NCBI GenBank assembly: GCA_963843255.1
Contig: CAWJJQ010000006.1
Location: 186,001 to 250,000, forward strand
Direction: 5' to 3'
DNA: 64,000 nucleotides
Source: Bog-159 sp963843255
GTDB lineage: Bacteria > Acidobacteriota > Terriglobia > Bryobacterales > Bryobacteraceae
Part shown: piece by piece, positions 18,106 to 27,154 of the stretch
How the letters are laid out: each line of letters begins with the position of its first letter
How positions within the stretch are numbered: the first letter of the stretch is position 1
Position numbers and translations under genes: made by a program
Notes under the pieces: model-generated
Databases searched by the model: none
Told to the model about the DNA's origin: nothing
What the model saw: the letters and a program-made list of their open reading frames with translations, nothing else

Positions 18106-19218
18106 TCATGCGCGCTTGCGGACTGGTTTGGCCTTGGGCGGGGGATGCACTTTGCGCCAGTCATCCCAATCCCTGGTTACGGCTTTCACCATCTGCTCAG
18201 CTGCTGGAGGCAGCCATCCCTCGCCGCGCTTCTTCAGGTCCGCCAGAATGGCGCGGGCTTTCTTAGATCCCAGGTGCACATTGGCGGTCTCGAAGCCCAT
18301 GGCACGCAGCAGGACCCTTTCATCGCGTTCTTTCGGTAAGTCGGCGATCTCGATACGCGAGCAGTCCGGAGCCAGGCGGCGCACGATCCAATCACCTTTC
18401 AGTTTCACGTACGGGTCGAGGCAGCGCACCGAGGTGTTCAGGATCTGCTGGTACAGGATGCGCCCCGGCCCTTTGAACCCGGCGGCCCACCAGCAGGCCG
18501 AAGGCGCCATGGCCTTGGCCTCGCGCGCGATATTGGCGGCGTGCCAATGGGCCAGGGCCACGAAGCGCTGGCGGCCGAGACTGCCCAACCCCGCTACGCG
18601 ATGCACGTGCCGGCGGGGCAGCGCAGGATCGGGCAGCATGCGCGAGATGCCCTTCACGGCTCCAGCCGGAATCTTGCCTTTGATGGGCTGGCATCGTTCC
18701 AGCTTCTCCCAGAAACTGCACACTTCCTTCAGCCGGTGGACGGCCATGTTGCGCAGCAGATTGTGGTGCTCCGCCAGCACGAACGGACGCCCGCCCAAGT
18801 TCAGCGATTCTGTGTAGCCCTCCAGGATGGCGCGCGACGCTTCCTTCATATCCATGGCCAGGTGATTATCGGATATGGCCAGGTGTGCGCTCGCTGCCAG
18901 ACGCACCAGATCGTGGGTGTAAGGCAGATGCCAGGTCTCGTCGAAATCGTTGATGCCCCAGATCAGCCGGCCTTCGGAATCCCGCCAGGTGCCGAAGTTT
19001 TCTACGTGCAGGTCGCCTACGGCCAGCACCTCGGGCGCGGAGGCTAGTTCGCTGCAGACTTCCGGCCAGATCTGCGCCCAACGGTAATAGGTCGCCCGCA
19101 TGAAGGGAAATTGCGCGGCGGACATTAGTTCGTGTTTGTGGGCTAGATCGGCTGGGACTACGGTCAGTTCGCGGGCTAGCCACTGTTCGTAGCGGGTTGT
19201 CGATTTTTCGATTTTCAT
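18106..19218 (-). CDS. DUF2252 kinase-fold protein
   Basis: A 370-residue DUF2252 protein. The family hallmark VGDLHVENFG is at about residues 67-76, followed by WGINDFDETWHLPYTHDLVR; these resemble the catalytic and metal-binding loops of aminoglycoside-phosphotransferase-like kinases, so an unknown phosphotransferase activity is plausible. The C-terminus is Lys/Arg/Pro-rich. Function of the family is not established. It ends 13 bases before the DUF4157 start and begins 15 bases after sixA, so it belongs to the same minus-strand transcript. Confidence 0.88.
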   Translation of the reverse strand: MKIEKSTTRYEQWLARELTVVPADLAHKHELMSAAQFPFMRATYYRWAQIWPEVCSELASAPEVLAVGDLHVENFGTWRDSEGRLIWGINDFDETWHLPYTHDLVRLAASAHLAISDNHLAMDMKEASRAILEGYTESLNLGGRPFVLAEHHNLLRNMAVHRLKEVCSFWEKLERCQPIKGKIPAGAVKGISRMLPDPALPRRHVHRVAGLGSLGRQRFVALAHWHAANIAREAKAMAPSACWWAAGFKGPGRILYQQILNTSVRCLDPYVKLKGDWIVRRLAPDCSRIEIADLPKERDERVLLRAMGFETANVHLGSKKARAILADLKKRGEGWLPPAAEQMVKAVTRDWDDWRKVHPPPKAKPVRKRA

Positions 19219-19233
19219 AGTTGAAGGGCTGAG

Positions 19234-19710
19234 CTAAATAAGGCGCGGCGTCAGCATCCATTTCAGCACTGCTCTTGGCATCCCGGTGAAGGTGTCTTGA
19301 TCCAGGCGGACCAGGGCTGCTTTTTTAAGGTCGATTTGAAGGGCCGGCACCCCGAGCAAGAAAGCCACGGTCATGCTTAGTAGCGGTTCGTGGCCTGCCA
19401 GGAGCAAGGCTTCCTCTTTGCGCCGGGCGCAGATTGCCTCCCACACCGCCTTAGGTGTGGAGTCCGGGACCAGCACCTCGCTTTCCACAATCTTGTGACA
19501 CCCGAGGACCTGGCCGGCAATGTGAGCCGTCTGCAACGCCCGTTTGTACGGGCTGGTAATAATGAGCGAAGGCTTCACGGCTGCCGCGCGCGCGCGCTCC
19601 AGGACCGCCTTCAATTTCTCGCGGCCCGTGTCGGTGAGGGCGCGTTCGGCATCCGGCGCTCCGGCCTTGCCCTCTTCCGCGATGCCATGGCGCAGTATGT
19701 AGATCTCCAT
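19234..19710 (-). CDS. sixA: Phosphohistidine phosphatase SixA family
   Basis: A 158-residue histidine-phosphatase-superfamily protein of the short SixA type. The catalytic LRHG (H8) opens the protein, SLIITSPYKRALQTAH follows at about 48-63, and the second catalytic His is in LLAGHEPL (H107). SixA removes phosphate from histidine of phosphotransfer proteins. It lies between the M14 peptidase (12-base gap) and the DUF2252 gene. Confidence 0.9.
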   Translation of the reverse strand: MEIYILRHGIAEEGKAGAPDAERALTDTGREKLKAVLERARAAAVKPSLIITSPYKRALQTAHIAGQVLGCHKIVESEVLVPDSTPKAVWEAICARRKEEALLLAGHEPLLSMTVAFLLGVPALQIDLKKAALVRLDQDTFTGMPRAVLKWMLTPRLI

Positions 19711-19722
19711 CGCTTGCTCCGG

Positions 19723-22083
19723 CTAATATAGCAGTGCGTTAAAAAACAGCTTGAACGTCTGGTAGCTCTGCGCGCGATATTGCGGGCGCATGCCGAACAG
19801 GATCACGTGGCCGGTGCCCAGCCTGGCATCCACCAGGGCGGCCTTGTTGGCCAGATATTTCTCCCCCAGCAGCCAGCCGGAAGCCAGCAGGCCCTTGTCC
19901 GGATAACGAACCGGCGCGCTCAGTTCGGTATCCCAGGCCGGGCTTCCCTCCGACCAGATGGCCAGATCCTCAGGCAAGCCCGCCGCCAGCGAATGGTGCA
20001 CATCAAGGTGCGCGTTCAACAGCGACCCGGGCGAATAGTATTCGGTGTTCGGGACATCGTGCACCACATTCCGGGCCGCCACCCCAAGTTTGCTAATCGC
20101 GTAATCGCACGCGCGGTTCAGGAAAATCACAGTTCCGCCCGCGGAGGCAAATTCGCGCAGCGCATCCGCCCCAGGCGCGCCCAATCCGCCCGTGAATTCC
20201 GGCGGCATGAAGCCGGAGCGGTAGCCATTCTCCATGGAACCGGGACTCGCATCAGGGAAGACGATCACGTCGAATTGTTTCCGCAGCGCGCCTGCCTGGA
20301 TATCCTTATTCACCACGGAAGTGTAGGCGAAGCCGAACTGCTCCAGCAGCCAGCGCGTCCAACCTTCGTCGTTGTTGGGAATATAGCTGCGGTAAAGCCC
20401 GATGCGGGGCCGCGCGACCTGCTTCCAGTCCGTTCGGCCGGCTGTGCTGAAATCGCCGGTAGCGGGATTCCGCCAAACCGCACCACCCGCACTCCAGGCC
20501 CGGTTAATGGCTTTCCAGGAGTCGCTATCCGCGGCCGCCAGACCCTCTGCCAGTCGCGGTTTTGCCACGCCCGGCTGCAGTCCCGCCACAGGCGATTCTA
20601 CGGCATCGGCTTTCACTCCCATCAGCAGCGGCAGTGTATGGGCGGTCACATCGTAAGGGCGTTGCGGCGGGCCGCCAGGGTACAGGCGCATATCCGGATA
20701 ATGCTGGCGCTCGAGCAGCGCCTTCGCCCAGCCGCTATAAGGCTGCTCCATCCGGATGACGTCGTCTCCCGCGACGGTATGCTCGATCTCCACCTGCCCG
20801 AAGGCCAGCGTATCGAGCAGCGTGCGCGCCGCTCCCGGATCGCGCTGCCCGGCCGGAATCACGAACCCCCAGGGTGATTTTCGGGCCGTCTGCCGCTGCC
20901 CGATGTGGTAGAAGTTGCGCAGCAGTTCCTCGCGGTGGATGGCCGCCTGGTACAGGCAGGACTCCATGGCGATTAACTGGTCGTCCACGATGTCGCGCAA
21001 ACGCCAGACGCCGCCCGGCCACGGTTCCAGAAAATTCCAGCTCCGCTCGCGCGCGTTGTATCCCAGCGCGTCGCGTTCAAGCTGGCCGGGTTCCACGGTG
21101 ATTGGGCTCGCCAGTTTCACGCTAGCCGACTCGGTGAGAATACGCATGCCGCCGTGAAACGCCTGAAAGTGCCGCGAGGGCGTCCAGAAATCGTAGACCG
21201 CGTGGATGGCTACGCCTTTCTGCCCCGCCGCTGTCAGATCGGTGGCCATGGCCGTCCCAATCATGTTGGATTCCTGCATCAGAATCGCGTCGATGTTCGG
21301 CTCGATGGGGTCAAGCCATGGCGGCACGAAGATGCGCGCCGCGTTCGACCCCATTTGATGCACGTCGTAGACAATCTGCGGGTGCCATGCATTGTGCAGT
21401 TTCGTGATGGTGAGGCGGGTCTCCGCCTGGGTGAACATGTACCAGTCGCGATTGTTATCGTGCCCCACGTACTTCTGGTAAAGCTCGGGCGGGCTAGTGC
21501 CTTCAAAAGGAGTGCCCAGTGTGCGCCGGTACCAGCGCGTCACGATGTCTACCCCGTCCGGATTCAAAGAGGGAACCAGCAAAAAAATCGTGTTTTGAAG
21601 AATCGCGCGGACCCGCGGCGTGTCCGCGGTCAGCATGCGGTAGGCGAGCTCCACGGCGCTCTGGGTAGACGCCAGTTCCGTGGCGTGAATCGAACAGGTG
21701 ATGAGCACCACGCTCTTGCCTTCGGCGATCAGCGGCTCGGCTTCGGCCTCGGAGGTCAAACGGGGATCGGCCAGGCGGTGCTGGATCTCGCGGTAGCGGT
21801 CGAGGTGTTGCAAAGTCTCAGGCGAGGCAATGGTGACCGCCAGAAATGGCCGTCCTTCTGTGCTCTTTCCCAGCTCCTCTACGCGAATGCGGTCGCTGCC
21901 GGCCTGGGCCGCGGCAAAGTAGGAAACCACCTTGCCCCAATCCAGGACGAACTTATCGGCGCCCATCCGGGAGCCAAAGAAACTCTCCGGGCATGGCACG
22001 GCGCCGAAGGCCGACAAACCAACCAGCCACCAGCCACCAGTCACCAGCCCCGCCATGAGCGATCGGCGCAGCCGGGCGCTCAT
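19723..22083 (-). CDS. Secreted M14-family zinc carboxypeptidase
   Basis: A 786-residue exported peptidase. The start at 22083 gives a basic N-terminus followed by a hydrophobic stretch (LMAGLVTGGWWLVGLSAFGA), a signal peptide. The M14 zinc site HATE (H133, E136) is in ITCSIHATELAS, with a later YDVHQMGS. The C-terminal half looks like a glutamine-amidotransferase-like fold (FDVIVFPDASPGS; GGTVIFLNRACDYAI), as in other large bacterial M14 proteins. The ATG overlaps the aminotransferase stop by 4 bases. Confidence 0.88.
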   Translation of the reverse strand: MSARLRRSLMAGLVTGGWWLVGLSAFGAVPCPESFFGSRMGADKFVLDWGKVVSYFAAAQAGSDRIRVEELGKSTEGRPFLAVTIASPETLQHLDRYREIQHRLADPRLTSEAEAEPLIAEGKSVVLITCSIHATELASTQSAVELAYRMLTADTPRVRAILQNTIFLLVPSLNPDGVDIVTRWYRRTLGTPFEGTSPPELYQKYVGHDNNRDWYMFTQAETRLTITKLHNAWHPQIVYDVHQMGSNAARIFVPPWLDPIEPNIDAILMQESNMIGTAMATDLTAAGQKGVAIHAVYDFWTPSRHFQAFHGGMRILTESASVKLASPITVEPGQLERDALGYNARERSWNFLEPWPGGVWRLRDIVDDQLIAMESCLYQAAIHREELLRNFYHIGQRQTARKSPWGFVIPAGQRDPGAARTLLDTLAFGQVEIEHTVAGDDVIRMEQPYSGWAKALLERQHYPDMRLYPGGPPQRPYDVTAHTLPLLMGVKADAVESPVAGLQPGVAKPRLAEGLAAADSDSWKAINRAWSAGGAVWRNPATGDFSTAGRTDWKQVARPRIGLYRSYIPNNDEGWTRWLLEQFGFAYTSVVNKDIQAGALRKQFDVIVFPDASPGSMENGYRSGFMPPEFTGGLGAPGADALREFASAGGTVIFLNRACDYAISKLGVAARNVVHDVPNTEYYSPGSLLNAHLDVHHSLAAGLPEDLAIWSEGSPAWDTELSAPVRYPDKGLLASGWLLGEKYLANKAALVDARLGTGHVILFGMRPQYRAQSYQTFKLFFNALLY

Positions 22084-23229
22084 GGCAAGGCCTCCAACAT
22101 CCGCCCGATGTCGTCCGGACTGATATAAAAATGCGGCGACACGCGCACCCAACCCAGCCGGGGCGCTGCCGTCACCTCTGCCGCGCGCAGCCTTTGGACC
22201 AACGCCTCGGCCGTCAGCCCCGGTTTGCGAAAGCTCACGATCCCCGCCCCATTGGCCGGCGATCGCTTCCCCATCACTTCATAGCCTTTAGCTTCGACGC
22301 CTGCGGCAACCTGGTCTCCCAGCTTCTGCACGGCCTGCCCGACGGCCTCCACACCGATCTCGAGCAAGAATTCCATCGACGCCCGCAGCCCGTAGCATCC
22401 GATGGTATTGAGCGTTCCGCACTCGTAGCGGCCCGCATCCGGCCTTAAAGTCATGTCCCGCGACGGAATAATCGGCGTAACCCGCGACATTCGTCCAGCC
22501 AAACTCAAGAGGCCGGACAGAATCCTGGAACTCCCACGAAACAAACAGGATGCCGCAACCTTCCGTCCCCAGCAGCCATTTGTGGCCGTCCGCCGCAAGG
22601 GCGTCGATATGCGCCCGTCGCACGTCCACCGGGAACGCGCCTAGCCCCTGGATGGCATCCACTACGTAGGCGCATTTGTGGCGATGGCAGATTTCCCCAA
22701 TGGCTTCCAGATCTACACGGTGGCCGCTCAGATACTGGACGAAACTGATGGCCAGCAGGCGGGCGCCGCGGCAAGCCTGGTCTATACGGTCCAGCGGATC
22801 GAGGTAGGAGAGCCATTCGACCGAGACACCGGTCTGCTCCAAACGCTTCCAGGGATAGAAATTGGCCGGAAACTCCTCGCGGAAGGCCACCACTTTGTCG
22901 CCAGGCCGCCAATCCACCCCCATGGCAATGGTGGCGATGCCTTCCGACGTATTCTTCACGATGGCGATCTCGCCTGGCTCCGCGCCCATCATCCGCGCCG
23001 CGGCCCGCCGCAAGGCTTCTTGGGTTTCGGTCCATTCCTGGTAATGCAGGCTTCCGAATTCGAGGGCGTCGGCAGCCAGCCGCTGCATGGCCTCCGCCGC
23101 TGGGCGGCAGAGAGGCGAGACGGCCGCATGATTCAAATAGACCAGGCGCTTCCTGACCGGGAACTGGTCCTGGTGTTGAATCCACAAGTCATCTTGTGAT
23201 TTTCCAATCGTTTCGAAACCCATCATCAC
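22080..23229 (-). pseudogene. Class V aminotransferase, frameshifted
   Basis: A PLP-dependent class V aminotransferase (cysteine desulfurase / isopenicillin-epimerase type). The first frame holds VYLNHAAVSPLC, IAIVKNTSEGIATIA, CAYVVDAIQGLGAFPVDVR and the PLP lysine in ADGHKWLLGTEG. At about 22447-22449 (an AAA run on the plus strand) the frame shifts; the C-terminal part PDAGRYECGTLNTIG to MLEALP is read in the next frame and ends at 22080, overlapping the M14 start. One extra T would explain it (HDL-RPDAGRYE restored). Either a disabled gene or a sequencing error. Confidence 0.85.
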
Positions 23230-23263
23230 GAATATACGTTAAAATGCCTAAGGAGGCGGAGCC

Positions 23264-24232
23264 ATGCGCCTATTCTGTGCCGCCAGTCTTATAGCGTCCC
23301 TATCCCTAACCGCCGCACTTGCCGATAACAAAAAAGACGATCCCAACCAGATCGGCAATCGCGATGTGGGCAAGGGCCTGGTTTGCTATTCGCTCGAGAA
23401 GGAAATAGCGATGGGCAAGCAGCTGGCCGGTGAAGTCCAGCGGCAGGCCAAGATGATGGACGATCCCATCATCAGCGAATACGTCAACCGCGTGGGCCAG
23501 AATCTGGCACGCAACTCCGACGGCAAAGTGCCGTTCACTTTCAAGGTGATCGACGATCCTGTTTTGAACGCCTTTGCGCTCCCCGGCGGCTTTATCTTCG
23601 TCAATACCGGCCTGATCACAGCCGCGGAGACCGAAGCCGAGATGGCCAGTGCCATGGCACACGAAATCGCGCATGTGGCCGCGCGCCATATGACCCGTCA
23701 GGCCTGCCGTGCGCAGGTGGCCAACATCGCGACGCTTCCCTTAATTTTCTTGGGCGGCTGGGGAGGTTACGCCATCCGGCAGGCGGCTAGCATGGCTATC
23801 CCCATGACTTTTCTGTCGTTTTCGCGCGGGTACGAGGCGGAAGCGGATTATTTGGGGCTGCAGTATCTGTATGCCGCGGGGTACGATCCCAACGCCTCTA
23901 TCGACATGTTCGAGAAAATGATGTCGCTCGAGAAGCGGAAGCCGGGTTCCATCGCCAAAGTCTTCTCCACCCACCCCATGAACGACGACCGGCTGAAGAA
24001 AACGCAGGCGGAAATCGACAAAATCCTGCCGCAAAAGCCGGAGTATGTGGTCAATACCTCAGAATACGCCGCCGTGCGGACCCGTTTACTCGATATTCAG
24101 AACGCGCGCAAGATGCGATCCGTGGAGAAAGATGCGAAATCGCCGGTGCTGCGGCGGGCACCCGGAAGCGGCGTTCCGGACGACAATTCCGACGACCGCC
24201 CCACCATCAAACGGCGCGATTTAATCGAGTAA
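23264..24232 (+). CDS. Secreted M48-family metallopeptidase (copy 1)
   Basis: A 322-residue peptidase with a signal peptide (LFCAASLIASLSLTAALA) and the M48 core: MAHEIAHVAARH (H133, E134, H137) and the downstream zinc glutamate in SRGYEAEADYLG. It resembles the peptidase half of BepA/LoiP-type proteins that act on outer-membrane proteins in the periplasm, without a TPR region. The C-terminal 40 residues are charged and low-complexity. AGGAGG at 23251-23256 lies 7 bases before the ATG. It diverges from the aminotransferase gene. Confidence 0.93.
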   Translation: MRLFCAASLIASLSLTAALADNKKDDPNQIGNRDVGKGLVCYSLEKEIAMGKQLAGEVQRQAKMMDDPIISEYVNRVGQNLARNSDGKVPFTFKVIDDPVLNAFALPGGFIFVNTGLITAAETEAEMASAMAHEIAHVAARHMTRQACRAQVANIATLPLIFLGGWGGYAIRQAASMAIPMTFLSFSRGYEAEADYLGLQYLYAAGYDPNASIDMFEKMMSLEKRKPGSIAKVFSTHPMNDDRLKKTQAEIDKILPQKPEYVVNTSEYAAVRTRLLDIQNARKMRSVEKDAKSPVLRRAPGSGVPDDNSDDRPTIKRRDLIE

Positions 24233-24386
24233 CCCAACGGCTTTCCCATACGTATACAATTCAGCGGTAGCGCTACATCCAGGCGGTCAGCCTGCCCAAG
24301 TCCGTACCAGGACGCTGAGGCGGGAGATTTAACGGTGTATTTTTCGCCGTTTGGGCTATAGTGTAAAGTAACAGGAGTATCCACTC

Positions 24387-25391
24387 ATGAAGCGGTTTCT
24401 AGCGATTCCGGTGGCCTTCCTGGCGGCCTTCACCCTGCTGCCAAGCTATACTTTTGCCTCGGATAACAAGAAGGATGATCCCGACCAGATCGGCAATCGG
24501 GATGTGGGTAAAGGGGTCAATTTCTACTCCCTGGAAAAAGAGATTGCGCTCGGCAAGCAGTTGGCGCAGGAAGTGGAGCGCCAAGCCAAGATCGTGGACG
24601 ACCCGATCATCGCCGAATACGTGAACCGGGTCGGCCAGAACCTGGTGCGCAACTCCGACGCCAAGGTGCCCTTCACCATCAAGGTGCTGGATTCCGAGGA
24701 AGTGAACGCCTTCGCGCTGCCCGGCGGGTTCTTCTTCGTCAATTCGGGGCTGATTCTGAAGGCCGACAGCGAATCGGAACTGGCCGGCGTGATGGCGCAT
24801 GAGATCGCGCACGTGGCGGCCCGCCATGGCACCCGGCAGGCGACCCGCGGCGAACTGATCAATATCGCCATGATTCCGGTGATGGTGATGAGCGGCGGCT
24901 GGACCGGATACGCCATATACCAGGGCGCCAGCCTGGCGATCCCCATGGGATTCCTGGCTTTCACCCGCAGTATGGAGCGCGAGGCGGATTATCTCGGTTT
25001 GCAATACATGTACAAGGCGGGCTACGATCCCACCTCCTTCGTGGACTTCTTCGAGAAGATCCAGACCATGGAAAAGCGGAAACCCGGCACCGTAGCGAAG
25101 GTGTTTTCGACCCACCCCATGACCGACGACCGCATCAAGGCGTCGCAGGTGGAGATCGATAAGATTCTGGTGGCCAAGCCCGAGTACGTGGTCAATACCT
25201 CCGAATTCAACGACGTAAAGGCGCGCCTCTACTCGCTGCACAATAAACGGAAGGTCGAAAAGGGCAAGGACGATCCCAATCGCCCGACCCTGCGCCGCGC
25301 TCCGGGCAGTACCGGGACCGGTAGTGGCGACGATCAGGACCAGAAGCCCGATCAGGACGAGCGTCCTACGCTGAAGCGGCGGGACAGCTAA
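24387..25391 (+). CDS. Secreted M48-family metallopeptidase (copy 2)
   Basis: A 334-residue paralogue of the gene just upstream: same mature start (DNKKDDP.QIGNRDVGKG), same HEIAHVAARH (H138, E139, H142) and MEREADYLGLQY, and the same charged tail ending in PTLKRRDS. It has its own likely promoter (TATAGT at 24357-24362) and AGGAG at 24373-24377, so it may be regulated separately from copy 1. A strong terminator follows at 25426. Confidence 0.93.
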   Translation: MKRFLAIPVAFLAAFTLLPSYTFASDNKKDDPDQIGNRDVGKGVNFYSLEKEIALGKQLAQEVERQAKIVDDPIIAEYVNRVGQNLVRNSDAKVPFTIKVLDSEEVNAFALPGGFFFVNSGLILKADSESELAGVMAHEIAHVAARHGTRQATRGELINIAMIPVMVMSGGWTGYAIYQGASLAIPMGFLAFTRSMEREADYLGLQYMYKAGYDPTSFVDFFEKIQTMEKRKPGTVAKVFSTHPMTDDRIKASQVEIDKILVAKPEYVVNTSEFNDVKARLYSLHNKRKVEKGKDDPNRPTLRRAPGSTGTGSGDDQDQKPDQDERPTLKRRDS

Positions 25392-25425
25392 AGGCGGTCC
25401 GGCGGCACATAGGTTTGAAAAACTG

Positions 25426-25462
25426 CTCCCTTGCGGCTCTCGCTGCAAGGGAGTTTCTTTTT
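25426..25462 (+). terminator. Rho-independent terminator after M48 copy 2
   Basis: CTCCCTTGC (25426-25434) pairs perfectly with GCAAGGGAG (25445-25453) across a 10-base loop, followed by TTTCTTTTT. Confidence 0.85.
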
Positions 25463-25522
25463 GGGTTAAATGATGTAGCTAATGGCGCCGGCGAATCCGC
25501 CGCTGTGGAATACTCGTAATCC

Positions 25523-25762
25523 ATGAAGTACCGATTCTTGCTCCACATGTTGTCGCACACTACGGTGGCCGTAAATATCACGGGGCTATCAGGCAATATC
25601 GCCGGGGACGGAGTCAACGATAGCTCGCTGCCTTTCATGCAGTTCGCCTCTTGGGATCGGGCCAAACAGCATTTCCTGGAATTGGGCGCGGAACAGAAAT
25701 CTCTCGATGCCAAGGAGCAACAACTCAAAACGACGGGCGCAGGCGTGCTGACCATTTTCTGA
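25523..25762 (+). CDS. Small hypothetical protein
   Basis: A 79-residue open frame beginning MKYRFLLHMLSHTTVAVN. It follows the terminator and ends 6 bases before the convergent gene. The second half (FASWDRAKQHFLELGAEQKS) looks like an amphipathic helix. No family recognised and no clear ribosome site; it may be real because it fills the space between two convergent units. Confidence 0.45.
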   Translation: MKYRFLLHMLSHTTVAVNITGLSGNIAGDGVNDSSLPFMQFASWDRAKQHFLELGAEQKSLDAKEQQLKTTGAGVLTIF

Positions 25763-25768
25763 CGTCGT

Positions 25769-26491
25769 TCACCGGCCGCGGGATGGCGGCGGCAGTTGGG
25801 CGATCACGCTACCGGCCGCGTCCAGAAATTCGAACACTGGCGAGCCATCCGGCTTCACCTGTAACCGGATCCGGTCGCGGCCTTCCGCATCCATCAGGCG
25901 CAGACCCACCGACCGGTCGCGCGTCCGGCCGCGATAGGCGCGCTGCGCATCGCTCGGATGCGATGCTACGAATTTTTTGCATTCCGCTTCCTGCTCCGCG
26001 GGCGGCAGTTTTTGGATGCGCTCGGATGCCTCGAACGCCTCCATGATGGGATAATCGCCGCGGTCCCAGATTCCCACGCCCGCGCGACGCCGGCCATCTT
26101 CTTCGCCAGCGTCGATGGTGAAGACCTGGTCCTGCTGGTATTGGTCGAAGCTGAGGTGCCCGAAGCTTTCCACCTTGCCGTCTTTGTTTTTCGCGCCGCC
26201 GAAGATGAGGCCTCCGTCCTCGGTGCCTTCATCGTCGAAGAAGATGATGCCTGCGGTCTGGCGGTCCTGGCGCGGGTATTCTTTGCGCTTGATGATCAGG
26301 CCCGGCGCCGTGGCTTTGCCCGATAAGACCATGCGCAAGGTACCGTCGGGTTCGACGATATTGATGCGGCGGACCGAGATTTCATCGAAGCTGGTTTGGC
26401 GGGTACGGCTGGCGAAGCCGGCGAGTATCGTGGCGGCAAAAACCGCCGTCAGCACGCCGGAGTAGAGCGTGAGAAACCGTTCTCTGGACAT
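25769..26491 (-). CDS. Membrane-anchored hypothetical protein
   Basis: A 240-residue protein with an N-terminal membrane helix (YSGVLTAVFAATILAGFA) and an exported beta-rich body containing repeated statements of the form VRRINIVEPDGTLRMVLSG and GLRLMDAEGRDRIRLQV, as in hypothetical proteins frequent in Acidobacteriota. There is a conserved stretch GIIFFDDEGTEDGGLIFGG. Function unknown. The small membrane protein at 26501 lies directly upstream in the same direction. Confidence 0.75.
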   Translation of the reverse strand: MSRERFLTLYSGVLTAVFAATILAGFASRTRQTSFDEISVRRINIVEPDGTLRMVLSGKATAPGLIIKRKEYPRQDRQTAGIIFFDDEGTEDGGLIFGGAKNKDGKVESFGHLSFDQYQQDQVFTIDAGEEDGRRRAGVGIWDRGDYPIMEAFEASERIQKLPPAEQEAECKKFVASHPSDAQRAYRGRTRDRSVGLRLMDAEGRDRIRLQVKPDGSPVFEFLDAAGSVIAQLPPPSRGR

Positions 26492-26500
26492 GGGTAGGTT

Positions 26501-26704
26501 CTACTCCCGGCCCACTACAGCCACGATTGCGAGGTACGCGATCGCACCGATCGCCAGCGCGGGCCGGCCGCGCCCGCGCTGCGCGGCGACGGCGGCACAG
26601 AGCAACGTGATGACCGCTGCCACCCGCAGAAGCAGAAACAGCAGATCGAAAATCGCCTTGCAGTGGACACCCGATCGTAGTGTACTTCGTGATGCCACAC
26701 ACAA
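26501..26704 (-). CDS. Small two-helix membrane protein (tentative)
   Basis: About 67 residues with two hydrophobic helices (FDLLFLLLRVAAVITLLCAA; ALAIGAIAYLAIVAVVG). The stop is 9 bases before the next gene, so co-transcription is likely. The start is uncertain: the longest version uses TTG at 26704, and GTG codons a little downstream are alternatives. No family recognised. Confidence 0.4.
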   Translation of the reverse strand: MCVASRSTLRSGVHCKAIFDLLFLLLRVAAVITLLCAAVAAQRGRGRPALAIGAIAYLAIVAVVGRE

Positions 26705-26724
26705 AAAAATTCTATTGCCATCCG

Positions 26725-26738
26725 ACTATGGTCATAGT
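26725..26738. promoter_or_regulatory. Dyad operator upstream of BlaI-type gene
   Basis: ACTATG and CATAGT form a perfect dyad around two central bases, 29 bases before the BlaI-type start; a further GTAGTA lies at 26754-26759. BlaI/MecI proteins bind dyads built on TAC/GTA half-sites, so this is likely the autoregulatory operator, shared with the divergent small membrane gene. Confidence 0.5.
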
Positions 26739-26767
26739 AGGATAGACGCAGACGTAGTAAATCGCCA

Positions 26768-27148
26768 ATGCTGAAACCACGGCTCACGAAACTGGAAATG
26801 CAGATACTGGACGCCCTCTGGCAGAAGGGCGCCTGCTCGGTGCGGGAAATTCAGGAGAACTTTCCGGAGGAGGACCGGCCCGCTTACACCACCGTGCAGA
26901 CGGTGGTCTACCGGCTGGAACGGAAAAAAGCGCTGCGCTGCGTGAAGCGCATCAGCAACGCGAATATTTTCGAGGCCGCGATCACGCGTACGGAGGCCCA
27001 GCGCCGCCTGGTTGACGAATTACTGTCCGTCTTCGGCGGGCGCGCCAAACTGCTGATGGCGCACCTGGTGGAATCCGGCGAACTGACCCTCGACGATGTG
27101 AAGGAGGCGGAGCAGGCGCTGCGCAAAGCGTCCCGCAAGAAAGGGTGA
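26768..27148 (+). CDS. BlaI/MecI-family transcriptional repressor
   Basis: A 126-residue winged-helix repressor, the usual family length. LTKLEMQILDALWQKGACSV and AYTTVQTVVYRLERKKAL are the recognition-helix region; the C-terminal helices (LLMAHLVESGELTLDDV) form the dimer and cleavage region. In known systems the repressor is inactivated by a partner BlaR1-type M56 protease, and exactly such a gene starts 6 bases downstream. A dyad operator precedes the gene. Confidence 0.93.
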   Translation: MLKPRLTKLEMQILDALWQKGACSVREIQENFPEEDRPAYTTVQTVVYRLERKKALRCVKRISNANIFEAAITRTEAQRRLVDELLSVFGGRAKLLMAHLVESGELTLDDVKEAEQALRKASRKKG

Positions 27149-27154
27149 ATCATC

